A stretch of DNA of 64,000 nucleotides from the NCBI RefSeq assembly GCF_029873635.1, contig NC_080426.1, forward strand, positions 50,916,093 to 50,980,092. Direction: 5' to 3'. Made by a program: the position numbers and the translations under genes. The notes beneath the pieces were generated by a model. That model worked only from the letters and a program-made list of their open reading frames with translations. It did no database searches and was not told the DNA's origin. Source of the stretch: Malania oleifera. Its lineage: Eukaryota; Streptophyta; Magnoliopsida; Santalales; Ximeniaceae. Positions 46,392 through 58,045 of this stretch are shown piece by piece (positions within the stretch are counted from its first letter, which is position 1; every line of letters starts with the position of its first letter).

Positions 46392-47617
46392 TGAATAAGT
46401 CTCTTTACGGGTTGAAACAGTCTCCAAGACAATGATACAAATTATTTGATTCCTATATGATCAGGATAGGTTATAGAAGACGTGAGTATGATTGCTGCAT
46501 ATATGTAAAGAAGCTTGATGGTGGTTCTCTTATTTTCTTATTGTTGTATGTCGATGGCATGTTAGTAGCGGCAAATAATTTAACTGAGGTAAATTAGTTA
46601 AAGGATCTGTTGCATAAAGAGTTTGACATGAAGGATCTCGATCTAGTTAAGAAGATACTTAGGATGAAGATTCGTTGGGACAGAACTGCAGGGAGGTTAT
46701 GGTTATCTCAAGGCGGTTATGTGGAGAAGTTATTGGAAAGGTTCAGCATGGCCAATGCTAAACCGGTATGTACACCTCTAACGAGTCACTTTAAATTGTC
46801 TACTGATGAATGCCCAAGTATGGATGATTATATCTAGGACATGTCAAAGGTCCCCTATGCTAGCATTATGGGGAGTTTAATGTATGCCATAGTATATACA
46901 AGACTAGACTTGGCACATGCAGTGAGTGTAGTGAGTAAGTTTCTCTCTAATCCAGGTAGACAACACTAGGAAGTCATCAAATGGATTTTCAGATAGTCAC
47001 AGGGTACTTCTAGTTATGACATCATGTTTGGTAAGCAACAAGATAGTCCATCAGTTATGGGGTTTGTTGATGCTGATTATACAGGAGATATGGATAATAG
47101 AATGTATACAACGAGTTATGTATACACCCATGTGCGAGGACCTATATGTTGAAGGTCCATGGTACAATCCTTGGTGGCATTGTCTACAACTAAATATGAA
47201 TATATGACAGTTGTCAAAGTTACAAAGGAAGCCTTATGACTTACTAGTTTCGTCAAGGAGCTGGGTATACAAGAAGGCGGAGTTGTGTTGCACTGTGATA
47301 GTCAGAGTGTCATCTACTTGGCAAAAAATCAAGTGTACCATGCTAGGACCAAGAATATTGATGTAAGGTTCCACAAGGTCTGAGAATTGATTACTTTAGG
47401 TGAACTTGTACTAGAGAAGGTTTACACGTATGAAAATGCAACGAAAATTTTGATAAAACTAGTTACTACTGAAAATTTCAAGCATTACTTGGACTTACTT
47501 CATGCCTCCAGTGTTAGAAGAGAGACGGACCCAACCTAACATTCCAAGGTCAAGGTGGAGCAACGAGCTATGTTTTTCAGGTTCTCCTAAGGGGCGTATA
47601 CTTGCCAAGGTGGAGAT
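46392..47617 (+). pseudogene. RT C-terminal half and RNase H of Copia B
   Basis: Coding resumes after G with KSLYGLKQSPRQ, which continues the CKLK motif left of G. The RT catalytic box reads YVDG in place of YVDD (about 46548). DMKDLDLVKKILRMKI, LWLSQGGYVEKLLERFSM and YASIMGSLMYA follow. RNase H has FVDADYTGDMD and remnants of the CDSQS block in another frame. A polypurine tract (CCAAGGTGGAGA, about 47605-47616) precedes the 3' LTR. Many stops. Confidence 0.85.
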
Positions 47618-48138
47618 TGTTGTGTTATGTGGCTCATATATTTGATGGGATGCATAAACAAGGAAGAAGACATAGTGGAAAATCACAAGTGCTGAGGAGC
47701 AACAGGGAAACCGTCGACGGTTTGGCAGCAGATTTAAGACAATTTCCATACTGTCTTAAACCATCGACAGTTCCCAATCTGTTGACGGTTTGGCTTAGGA
47801 ACCCAACACAGATTTTCAAAATTTGAATGTGAATGTTAAGTTGGTTGGGTGTTTGGAGGGAAACCTTCGTAGTGTTTATATATACATCATTCTAGGTGTA
47901 TTGTCAGAGAGAGAAGAACATTGTAAGAAGTACTGTTTTGTGTCCTTTAACACTTATATAGTGAAAATTTACCGATTGCTCTTGTGAATCTAGGCATTGT
48001 CAAACCAAGTAATTCTTTGCGTTTTTATTCTTGCTTTCATATATATATAATGTGTGTGTGTGTGTGTGTTCCATATTTGTTCTTCATTAGTTGATGCGTT
48101 TAATTTCTGCTGTGCAAAATCCGAGTTTATTCACAGCA
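47618..48138 (+). repeat. 3' LTR of Copia B
   Basis: It starts TGTTGTGTTATGTGG and ends TTCACAGCA (521 bp). It carries the clearer version of this family's palindromes (AAACCGTCGACGGTTT, then CCATCGACAG, then CTGTTGACGG) at 47707-47795. TATATATAC follows near 47877 and a (TG)n run at 48050-48069. Confidence 0.87.
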
Positions 48139-48143
48139 AGGTC

Positions 48144-49905
48144 CCTCAAGTTATTTCTCTAATAGACCAGACAACAGGCCATTGTGTCAAGTATGCCACA
48201 AACCTAAGCATACCGCCCTCTCCTACTACCATAGATTTAATCAGAGTTATCAAGCACCTGCTCCATCATCTCTTATAGCCAATTTTATATCTGTGCCCAC
48301 ACCACCAGCTCAGTACAATGCTTGGTTCCCAGATACAACTGCTACTAATCACTTCACAGCAAACTTCAACAAACTCAATTTGGACTCTTCTTCCTATCGA
48401 GTATCTGACCAAGTCAATATTGGAGATGGCTCATCACTGTCAATTCAACACATGAGCTCAACTCATCTTCACTCCTTAATTGGCAATTTTCTTCTTTTTC
48501 ATATTCTTCATTTTCCTTAAATTACTAAAAACTTACTTTCAGTTTGTCAATTTTTTCTTGATAATTTTGTTGACTTTGAATTTCACTGCAATTATTTCTT
48601 TGTGAAGGATTTACATAACCAGAAGGTCCTCCTTTAGGGCACCGTTGAAAATGGCTTGTATGTCTTGCCTCATGATGTCACGGTCTCAACCCTTGCTCCT
48701 CCTCAAGCCTTTCTTGGTAAAAGAAAAAGCCCACAAACAAGGCATATGCGCTTTGGTCATCCCTCAAATAGGATCTCCTCTCTTACAATTCGTCGGTTTG
48801 AACTTCCTGTGACTACTCCCAACACTAATCACTCATGTGCATCATGTTTGCAATCTAAAACATATGACTTACCTCACCCCTTATCAGCTTCTAGATCTAT
48901 GCAACCGTTTGATTAATTTTTCTTGATGTTTGGGGCCCTGCCTCCATATTATCCACAGCTAGATTTCGGTTCTACTTATCCATTATAGACAATTTTACCA
49001 TATATATATATGGTTATTTCCACTACAATCAAAATATGACGTGTCTAAATTTTTCTTAGCCTTTTTATGTTATGTTAGTAATTATTTTTCAACAAATGTC
49101 TTGGCCATGCAATCCGATTGGGGAGGGGAATTTTGCCCTCCTAAAAAATTACTTCAATCATGTGACATTGTTCATCATATTACATGTCCTTATTCTCATG
49201 CCCAAAATGGAAGTGTAGAATGCCATCATCGCCATATAGTCGATACCAGCCTTTCACTTTTAACTCAAGCATCAATGCCATCTCAATATTGGTCTGAGGC
49301 ATTTCAAACAGTTGTATTTCTCATAAATCGAATGTCCACTCCAATTCTCAGTCATAGCTCACCTTTTCAAACTCTCTTCCATCATCCACCTGATTACAAG
49401 TTCCTTCAACACTTTGCTCGACTTGCTAGCCTAACTTAAGGCCTTACAGCCATCCTAAAATGGATATGCAATCCAAACTCTATGTGTTTATGGGCTACAG
49501 CCCCAGACCACAAAGGCTATCATTGCCTCCATGTTCCATTGGGCCATGTCTATGTCTCCTGACATGTGCAATTCAATGAGGCCCATTTCCCCTTCTCTTC
49601 GGCACAACCAGCTACTCTTTCACAAACTACCTCTTTGGGTCTTCACCTTCCCTCCTGGCCCACATCCACATGGCCCATCTCCCCTCAATTACCCATACCA
49701 TGTGTCGTATCTTCTCCCAATCCCTCACATCTGGCCCACCTACACCTACCCACTTCTCCTCGACTCCTTTCACCTCGTCACATTCACCCACTCAAATTCC
49801 AAAGTCTTTGACTTCATCTCTTGGGTCTTCATCGCCTCACCATGATCTCTCACCTTTTGTTGTCCCAATGCAAAATAATCACCCCATGGTTACTTAGTCT
49901 AAGGT
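48144..49905 (+). pseudogene. gag end, protease and integrase of Copia A, broken
   Basis: The zinc knuckle is LCQVCHKPKHTALSYYHRF, in which the last cysteine has become tyrosine (about 48185-48235). Protease is WFPDTTATNHFT, with the catalytic D-T-G read as D-T-T (about 48325). The pre-integrase HHCC region is RHMRFGHPSN...CASC (about 48745-48850). The integrase core keeps its three acidic residues: FLDVWGP (48920s), QSDWGGEF (about 49110) and NGSVECHHRH (about 49205). After 49440 comes a Pro/Ser-rich linker ending NNHPMVT, a stop and SK. Several stops and shifts. Cut at 49910 by element N. Confidence 0.85.
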
Positions 49906-49910
49906 CAATA

Positions 49911-50410
49911 TGTAAGAACTTAAAGAGTATTTCTTTAATTGATGAGAATCATCATCATGCAAGAATCAATCATGTCAACTTATCAATAATATTAAACTGA
50001 ATGCAGAAGCGTACCTAAATCCATAGCGTTCCAAGATGTGTCGAGCCGTGCGGATGCCCTTCCAAACCAACACGTAATGTCTAGAGAATTCCTTTTGCGT
50101 TCTCTGTTTCTCTTTTGTGATGGGATGACAAAAGAGAAATTATAGAACCGTCCGTGTGATCCAGGGACCATAACCACTATATATATAATCGTTGGCCATA
50201 TATGTGTATTTCCATTTTTCGCCCATCATAATAAACGAAAATAACCATTGAAGTATCTACACATTAAAGGTCCACAACCGTTTCGGATACATTAAAACCT
50301 ATTATAATCCAAAATAACGGATCACTTTTAAATAGAGCATTTCCTTATTAGACAGTCCACAACACATAATTGTTTCACATATATGCCCATAATTGAATTT
50401 TGATCCAACA
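49911..50410 (-). repeat. left (3') LTR of Copia N
   Basis: It is 500 bp, from TGTAAGAACTTAAAGAG to GATCCAACA on the + strand. It is similar to 55525-55987 throughout the overlap, with few differences, so N is among the younger insertions. Confidence 0.87.
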
Positions 50411-50994
50411 ATCTCCCACTTGGGCTATATGTGTAACCTCATAATTGTGTATTGCAAAAAAAATAACCAAATGAGCTCAACTTCGCTGCCATACCGAAAT
50501 GTATCTATATCCAATCTGGTCCATCAATTATACTAGCATAGGATCAAAGCGGCTTTTGTTACAATATTCGTAACTCGACCCATCAATAGTCACATATGGC
50601 AATACAATTGAATGACATGGATTACGATGTGGGTGTGTAGCATGGAAATTTCATGCAATGTGATCTTAACATGCCTATTCCCAATTGGTCCATCTTAAAC
50701 CTTAGTGATATCAAACCATAACATAAATTAGAGTGTGAAAACCAAACTTTATTTCTGTAGAAAATAACCTCAAAATAATCCATAAACTGGAACAACTAAA
50801 AAACATGTCTATATCGAAAAAAAACATCCATAAATTACAAACTCCCACTAAAACTGAACATCATCTAGAAATATGACACCCATCTGAGTCGTGTGCTCAT
50901 GAAACTGTCTGGGTGGCAATCCCTTAGTAAGCGGATCCGCAACCATGGAGTTTGTACCAATGTGCTCTATAGACAACTGACCACTCTGAACTCT

Positions 50995-53805
50995 TTATTT
51001 AACAACTAGGAACTTGATGTCTATATGCTTCGACTTCGTTGAGCTCCTATTGTTGTTGGAATATGAAACTGCAGATTTATTGTCACAAAATAACTTAAGT
51101 TGTCCATCAATACTATCCACTATGCGCAACCCTATGACAAAACTTCGCAGCCATACTCTATGATTAGATGCCTCATAACATGCTATATACTCATCTGCCA
51201 TGGTGGAAGAGGCTATAAGAGACTGTTTAGCACTCTTCCAGGAGATGGCACCTCCAACAGGCAAAAAAATATAGCTCGATGTAGATTTCATATTATCCCA
51301 GCATCCCGAAAAATTAGAGTCAGTATACCCGATGATCTAAAGCCGATCTGACTTCCGATACGTGAGCATGCATTCTTTTGTTCTTTGTAAGTACCGCCAG
51401 TATACCCGATGATCTAAAGCCGATTTGACTTTCGATACGTGAGCACGCATTCTTTTGTTCTCTGTAAGTACCGTAAGACCCATTTAGCTGCTTTCCAATG
51501 GTTTACTCCTGGATTACTTAAATACCTGCCCAACGTCCTAGTAACGTACGCAATATTCGGACGTGTACAAGCCTAAGCATACGTTAAACTACCTATAGTC
51601 GAAGCATAGGGAATCTTTTGCATTTCCTTTACCTCAAAATCATTCTTAGGGCACTGATTGAGACTAAATTTGTCTCCCTTAGCCACATGGGTATCAACTG
51701 GTTTACAATCTTGCATGTCATATTTTTAAGAACCTTTTCTATATAGCTCTTTTGTGATAGTCCTAAAGTACCCCAAGAATGATCCCGGTGTATTTGTATC
51801 CCTAACACAAAAGAGGCTTCACCAAGATCTTTCATCCCAAAATTTTTAGCTAGAAATCTCTTGGTTTCGTGCAATAAGCCTATATCGTTGCTGGCAAGCA
51901 AGATGTCATCAACGTACAAAATCCAAAAAATCTACTCGCTCTCATTGAACTTATGATACGCATAGTCATCAACTAAATTCATCTCAAAACCAAACAAGAT
52001 AATTACTTGATGAAACTTAATATACCATTGTCGAGATGCTTGTTTGAGTCCATAGATGGATTTCTTTATTTTGCAAACCATATTCTTTGAGTCTCTTGAC
52101 ACAAAGTTTTCTAGCTGCACCATATAGATTGTCTCATCAATGTTACCATTGAGAAATGTTGTCTTTACATCCGTTTGATGTAACTCAAGATTGAAATGCT
52201 CCACTAATGTCATTATAATCCTAAAAGAGTCTTTCAAAGAAACCGGAGAGTTCGCAGCAAGACGAGTCTTGTACCTTTCCACATTGCCTTTTGAATCCCT
52301 TTTGATCTTAAATGTCCATTTACAACCAATGGGTTTTGTACCTTCTGGCAATGGGACAAGATCCCACACATCATTGTCCTTCATTGACTTAATCTCCTCA
52401 TTCATGGCATCAATCCACTTATGAGAATTAGAACTTTCCATGGCTTGACAGAAGTTAATAGGATCATCTACCATCACTCCAACGTCTGCCTCATGTTCTT
52501 GAAGAAATACAATGTAATCTTCTGGCACTACACTTCTTTTCTCTCTAGTGGATCTTCTTAATGGCATAATTTCTTGAGGGGTAAGAGTTTGTTCTTATGG
52601 AATAATTTCTTGGGTCGGAGGTTCTACAACAATGTCTTGAATTAATGTGTCTTGAACAGGGTAAGGAATAAAATCCTGATCAATGCTAACAACACTTTTA
52701 AACTGGGTTTTTTACCTGTCCAAAGTTCATAAGGGATTTTGGCAGTTGCTTTAGTTAGGACTCTGTTAAGTATATATGCTGCAGTCTTAAGCTCTTCTCC
52801 CCAGAGTGTTTCTGGCAAGGTGGAATGACTAATCATACTCCTCGCCATATCCTTAAGAGTCCTATTTCGTCCGTTAGCAACACCATTCATAGTGGGCGAA
52901 CCCGACATAGTTTATTGAGGGACAATACCGCATTCCTCTTGGAATTTGGCAAATGACCTTGGACTTTGTTCACCTGAACCATCATATCTGCCATAGTATT
53001 CACCACCACGGTCATATCTAATAATTTAATCCTTTTGTTGAGTTGATTTTTAACTTCGGCTTTAAAATTTTTGAACATTTCCAGTGACTGTGACTTTTCA
53101 TGAATGAGATATATATAGCCATATCTGGAAAAATCATCTATGAACGTTATAAAATATTGTTGACCATTCCAAGCAACCATAGGGAATGACCTACAAATAT
53201 CTGTATGTATAAGTTCTAAGACATCCAAGGTCCTATTGGCTTCAAATCTCTTTTTATTGTTTTTTTTTTTCCTTTAATACAATTTACACAAACATTAAAA
53301 TCTGTGAAATCTAAGGGGTCTAGAATTTCATTTGACACAAGTCTCTCTATTCTCCATTTGGAGATATGACCTAATCCCTTGTGCCATAACGTAGCTGAAT
53401 TCTCCCTAGTTAAAGATTATCATAACCTAATAAAGAACCAGAACCAACCAATTTTGAATTATGTAACAAACTAAATTTTCCATTCCCAAATAAGCAACAA
53501 TAACCAGACTTGTCCAAAGCAAAAATAGAAATCAAATTCTGTCTAAAAGACGGTACAATAAATTTTTCAACAAGATCCAAATAAAATCCAATTTTTAACA
53601 ATAATCTAAATAGCCCTATTGCCTCAACTTGAGCTATCTTGCCATTGCCCACATAGATGTATCTTTCAGCATCATTTGGCTTTTGGCAATTCAGGCAACC
53701 CTGCATAAACACACTGATGTGAGTGGTTGCACCAGAATCTATCCACCAAGTGTGTTCAGATATCGAAATTAAATTAACCTCAGAACAAACTAAATTAAGA
53801 AGCAT
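50995..53805 (-). pseudogene. protease, integrase, RT and RNase H of Copia N
   Basis: Minus strand in order: protease WWIDSGATTHIS with an intact catalytic DSG (about 53735); pre-integrase region; integrase 52642-53228 with ELIHTDICR, FITFIDDFSRYGYIYLI and, after a frameshift, [13 protein letters not shown] 51932-52567 with CKWTFKIKRDSKGNVERYKTRL, LHQTDVKTTFLNG and SIYGLKQASRQWY; an intact YVDD box at about 51919-51908; and RNase H 50995-51291 with SSTMADEYIA and LFCDNKSAV. A 77-bp tandem duplication near 51321-51474 disrupts the segment between RT and RNase H. Frameshifts near 52900 and 51930 block full translation. Confidence 0.87.
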
Positions 53806-53837
53806 ACATTTCTTAGCACGCCAGGTGTGATAGTTGG

Positions 53838-54618
53838 TGCATTACTTCTTCCTATGCCCTTCAGCTCCACAAACGAAACAACCTATACCTTCCTGTTTGG
53901 TAGGTTTCTTTTGCTGTTTCTTTTGAGGTGCTGTATCTACAGCAGTCTTATCCTTCTTCCTCTTCTTCCCTTTTTCCTTGAAGGTTGAGGCTAGGTGAGC
54001 ATACTCTGGCTTATCATGCTTAAGTCTTTCCTCTTCCTATACACATTGTTAGATGAGCTCATTCAGAGACTAGGTATCATTTTGACAGTTATAGCTCACC
54101 TTAAACTGGTTAAACTGTGTCAGAAGGGATAATAATACCAAATGCACTAACAAGTCCTCAGAGAGTTCAAGTTTAAGTGCTTTCAACTTAGAAGCAAGAT
54201 GAGACAACTTTAAAATGTACTCCCTAATGTTACCTTTACCCTTATACCTCATCAAAATTAGGCTTGTCAAGAGTGTACTAATTTTAGACTTTTCATTCTT
54301 GACAAACCTCTTTTCAATATCGATAAGAAAATCCTTAGCTGTAGTTATTTTATCTGACATAGTGCCCTTAAATGCTTTTGGAATGGCTCTCTTCATGATC
54401 ATCATACACATGCGATTTGATTTCTCCCACCTTTCAAAGTCCATTTTCTCCTCAGAGGTAGTTTTACCCATAATAGGTGGGGAAGAATCAACCCTTAATG
54501 CAAGGTCGAGATCCGTGACTTCGAGAACAATTAAAAGGTTCTCTTTCCATGAATTAAAGTTTGAGCCATTTAGCATAAGAAAAGAATTGATGTTGGATGT
54601 AATATTAGTAGGAGTCAT
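53838..54618 (-). pseudogene. gag of Copia N
   Basis: The minus-strand ATG at 54618 is chosen over the earlier one at 54642 because MTPTNITSNINSFLMLNGSN fits the start of Tnt1-like gag. It continues with FNSWKENLLIVLEVTDLDLAL, KAFKGTMSDKITTAKDFL and KLSHLASKLKALKLELSEDL, open to 54070. A degraded C-terminal part ends with a zinc knuckle CFVCGAEGHRKK, a TAA stop and C (53838-53883). Confidence 0.8.
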
Positions 54619-54642
54619 AGCTGAACAGAGAATAACAAACAA

Positions 54643-55055
54643 CCATAAAAATTAAAACAAGCTCACATAAATCTTGAACCAAAATTAAATTCAAAAATAG
54701 GTAATTCCCATCTCAAGATATCGTGTACTTCGTTAATATTTTATCTTTGGACAAATATATTAATTTGTAAGTAATATCTTGGTGTAGTAATCAAATGCTG
54801 ATAATAATATATGTCGAATAATAAATCTTCCTTTTGACAAAATTATTATTCACATGTTAAATAGACAAAAAATTATCATGCATTTATTACCACAGGTGCA
54901 CGTACAATTTTGTCAAAAAAATTATCTTCCTTTGGCTGATCAATTTTTACATATGTTACACACACACACAAGCCGTTTATATTTTAAAACAAAATTGATT
55001 GCCACAAGAGTGGTGACTTTGGCGACTTGCTTTTTAATCAACTTCGTTTCAAAAC

Positions 55056-55121
<66 letters not shown>

Positions 55122-55338
55122 CACACACACATATGTCCTTAAAAATACCCATATTTGATTTTATTTTATAATTTCCATCCTTTGACCATCCTCCCTTTAA
55201 AAACTGTTGGGCTATAATTTTAATTTGATTCGAATTTACTTCAAACCAAATATTTATCTCAAAAATATAATAAATAAATTTAAACTACAACTAAATATCT
55301 CACGATCCCCGCAAAGAACAAAATTTCCAAAATAGTTC

Positions 55339-55400
<62 letters not shown>

Positions 55401-55524
55401 TTTGGATTCGAATTTCCAGATTTAAAAAAAAAAAAAAAAACAGAAACCAAAGATTTATCCAAATCAACCCAAAATTAAGAAACTATTTCCCAATGATTCA
55501 ACATGAAGCCGCTCTAATACCACT
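54643..55524 (-). other. leader of Copia N with two microsatellites
   Basis: Non-coding leader between the primer-binding site (55505-55523, minus strand) and gag. It contains a (TA)n run at 55058-55113 flanked by (CA)n tracts, and a (TTA)n run at about 55338-55400. These are long uninterrupted repeats that translate to meaningless frames. Confidence 0.8.
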
Positions 55525-55987
55525 TGTAAGAACTTAAAGAGTATTTCTTTAATTGACTAGAACCATCATCATGCCAAAATCAGTCATGTCCAATCATCAA
55601 GAACATTAAACTGAATGCGAAAGCGTACCTGAATCCATAGCGTTCCAAGATGTCTCAAGCCGTGCAAATGGCCTTCCAGACCAACACGTAATGTCTAGGG
55701 AATTCCTTCTGCATTCTCTGTATTCTCTTTTAGCGATGGGATGCCAAAAGAGAAATTATAGAACCATTCGTGTAATCCAGGGACCATAACCATTATATAT
55801 ATAACTGTTGGCCATATATGTGTATTTCTGTTTTCGCCCTTCATAATAAACGGAAATGACCATTAAAGTATCTACACATTAAAGGTCCACAACCGTTTTG
55901 GATACATTAAAGCCTATTATAATCCAAAATAACCGATCACTTTTAAATAGGGCCTTTCTTTATTAGACAATCCACAACACATAATTG
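55525..55987 (-). repeat. right (5') LTR of Copia N, short by 38 bases
   Basis: It starts TGTAAGAACTTAAAGAG and stops at CACATAATTG, where the partner LTR runs on for 38 more bases to GATCCAACA. The junction goes directly into Copia A coding sequence. Confidence 0.85.
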
Positions 55988-57540
55988 ATACTCACTGTCC
56001 TCTCACTCGCACAGATGACACAATCCCTTGGTCCTCTAGTAAACCCTCCCTTGCACTCACCACCTCCCCATTTTCAGAAGAACCACAATCTTACACTGAA
56101 GCTTCTGAAATTCATGAATGGCGTGAAGCCATAAAAATTGAATTTCAAGCATTATTACAAAATCATACTTGAGATCTAGTTCCTCCATCTTCTTCCTTCA
56201 ATATTTTGGGACCCAAGTGGATCCTTATAAAAAAAAAAAAAAGGAAGGCTGATGGTTTCTTGGAACGGCACAAGGCTCATCTTGTCGCCAAAGGTTTCCA
56301 TCAGCAAGAAGGCCTAGACTACAATGAAACTTTTTCCCCTATTGTCAAACTAGTTACTATTCAGATTCTTCTCTCACTTGCTATTTCCTCAAATTGTCAT
56401 TACATCAAATGAACATACAAAATGCATTTTTACATGGTGATTTGGAGAAGGCCGTGATATGCGACAACCACAAGGTTTTGTAAATCCTAACTTCCCCACT
56501 TATGTATGCAAATTGAAAAAAGCAATTTATGGCCTTAAACAGAACCCTCGGGGCTTGGTTTTCAAAATTGAGCACCAAATTGTTTTCTTTAGGTTTTACT
56601 GAGTCTAGATCATATTCTTCATTGTTTATCTTTCAAAATTCATCACATATGGTCTTTGTGTTAATCTATGTTGATGATATTTTAATTACAAGTTCTAGTT
56701 CTTCTCTTATTTCTGATTTTATACTTGCTCTTGGTGCATCATTTTCGGTCAAAAATCTTGGTCAACTTCATTATTTTCTAGGTATTGAAGTTTTTAGAAA
56801 TTCTCATGGTTTGTTCATGTGTCAATCCAAATACACTACTGATCTATTTCATTGCACTAACATGTCCAATGAAAAACTAGTTTCCACCCCAATGATTACT
56901 TCTACTAAGCTTACAACTCTTGATGGATCCATGGTTGAGGATTTTCATCTTTGTCGTAGTGTAGTAGGCAGCCTACAATGCCTAGCATTCACTCGAACGG
57001 ATATTTCTCTCGTTGTCAACAAAGTCTGTCAATACATGCATTGTCCACGACTACCTCATTGGTAGGCAGTCAAAAGAATTGTACATTACCTTAAACTCAC
57101 TCACAACTTTGGTCTTTATTTTTCTACTTCATCCTCATGCAATCTTTCCGCTTTCTCCGAAGTTGATTGGGCTGGCTGCTCTGATACATTGATGGGTTTT
57201 ATGTCTACTTTGGATCGCATCTTGTGTCATGGGGTTCCAAAAAGCAACCAATGATTACTAGATCATCCACGGGGGCTGAATATAAAGTTATTGCCAATAC
57301 AACTTGTGAGCTTATATGGATTCAATCTCTCTTAAAAGAGCTTGGAATATTTTTGTCTAAACCTCCAACATTGTGGTGTGATAACTTGGGAGTTACCTAC
57401 CTGTCGTTTAATCCAATTCTACACTCTCGCAGTAAACATGTAGAATTAGATTATCACTTTCTGCGAGATCATGTAGCTGCCAAAACTATTCAAGTATCAT
57501 TTATTTTTAGCAAAGATTAAATAGCTAATATTTTCACCAA
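55988..57540 (+). pseudogene. RT and RNase H of Copia A, broken
   Basis: It starts in the linker (THCPLTRTDDTIPW), then EIHEWREAIKIEFQALLQN, a stop, LVPPSS, and a Lys run from a slipped A-tract at 56229-56241. KAHLVAKGFHQQEGLDYNETF follows. After a frameshift region the RT catalytic box YVDD is intact (about 56668, in VLIYVDDILITSSS), with VKNLGQLHYFLGIEV and VGSLQCLAFTRTDIS. RNase H follows with FSEVDWAGC, SSTGAEYKVIA and LWCDNLGVTYLS, and ends HFLRDHVAAKTIQV. A purine-rich CACGAGGGGC precedes the LTR. Stops and shifts at about 56172, 56410 and 57062. Confidence 0.85.
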
Positions 57541-57618
57541 ACCACTTTCCACTTCTCAATTTTTGCTATTATGATCAAGCCTCACCATCTGTCAGGTGCT
57601 GCTTGAATCACGAGGGGC

Positions 57619-58045
57619 TGTTAAAGAGAGTTCTCAAATACAGTGATGTTACTTTTCAATAATTCAAAACATTGGAAATTGGAGAACATAACACATGCCT
57701 CTTTGGGATTTATTAATTACTACCGACAGCTTGGGATTTCTTTATTGTTGCCAGCGCACCAACATTTCTTTTATTGCTAATGGCCAAGGACTCCAACATG
57801 TAATATGAGTTCTTGTGATGAATTATTGTTCATCCAGCATAAGCTCTTGTGATTTATTATTGTCGCCTGCACACCAACACAACAACATGGCAGCAACGTA
57901 GGAGTGGTGGCTAAGGAATGCAACAAATGTGTATATAAGTCTGTATTTTGGTACAATACTATGGGGAAGAAAATTCTGAATCAATGAAAATTATTTAAGA
58001 CATTTTCTCAAAAACTTATTTTGCATTCTATTATTTATTTTAGCA
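57619..58045 (+). repeat. 3' LTR of Copia A
   Basis: It is 427 bp, starts TGTTAAAGAGAG and ends TTTTAGCA. It pairs with 2611-3026, with scattered substitutions and small indels that mark A as an old insertion. Confidence 0.9.

Larger units (their letters stand above)
3884..48138 (+). mobile_element. Copia element B (Tnt1/TORK-like), nested in A gag
   Basis: A second Copia element, about 5.1 kb without insertions. Flanking pentamers are AGGTA (3879-3883) and AGGTC (48139-48143), a TSD with one mismatch. The pieces are the 5' LTR 3884-4378, gag 4402-4581, gag to RT 6572-9195, RT and RNase H 46392-47617, and the 3' LTR 47618-48138. It is interrupted by solo LTR C and by element G. Its pol order (protease, integrase, RT, RNase H) is Copia type. 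Confidence 0.9.
49911..55987 (-). mobile_element. Copia element N (Tnt1-like), nested in A
   Basis: A minus-strand Copia element of about 6.1 kb with LTRs 49911-50410 and 55525-55987. The minus-strand primer-binding site AGTGGTATTAGAGC lies just left of the right LTR. The polypurine tract GCCCAAGTGGGAGAT lies right of the left LTR (minus strand of 50411-50426). The right LTR lacks its last 38 bases and no TSD remains (left flank CAATA), so a small deletion followed insertion. A's RT coding resumes at 55988. Confidence 0.88.
2611..58045 (+). mobile_element. Copia element A, outermost host of the nested block
   Basis: A Ty1/Copia LTR retrotransposon of about 5.1 kb after removing insertions. 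Its LTRs are now 55 kb apart. The pieces are 2611-3883 (LTR, PBS, gag), 48144-49910 (zinc knuckle, protease, integrase) and 55988-58045 (reverse transcriptase, RNase H, polypurine tract, LTR). The gag frame stops at the left edge of element B and resumes with the expected zinc knuckle at the right edge, which shows B inserted into A. Flanking pentamers are TGACC (2606-2610) and CGAAC (58046-58050), only 3 of 5 matching, so the TSD is decayed or one flank has been rearranged. Confidence 0.88.

Noticed and set aside
49992-50177. Small minus-strand ORF in N's left LTR
   Set aside because: It lies within the LTR, is broken in the partner LTR and has no known domain.
54854-55171. Small frames with Tyr/Ile repeats
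   Set aside because: They come from (TA)n and (CA)n microsatellites in the leader of Copia N.
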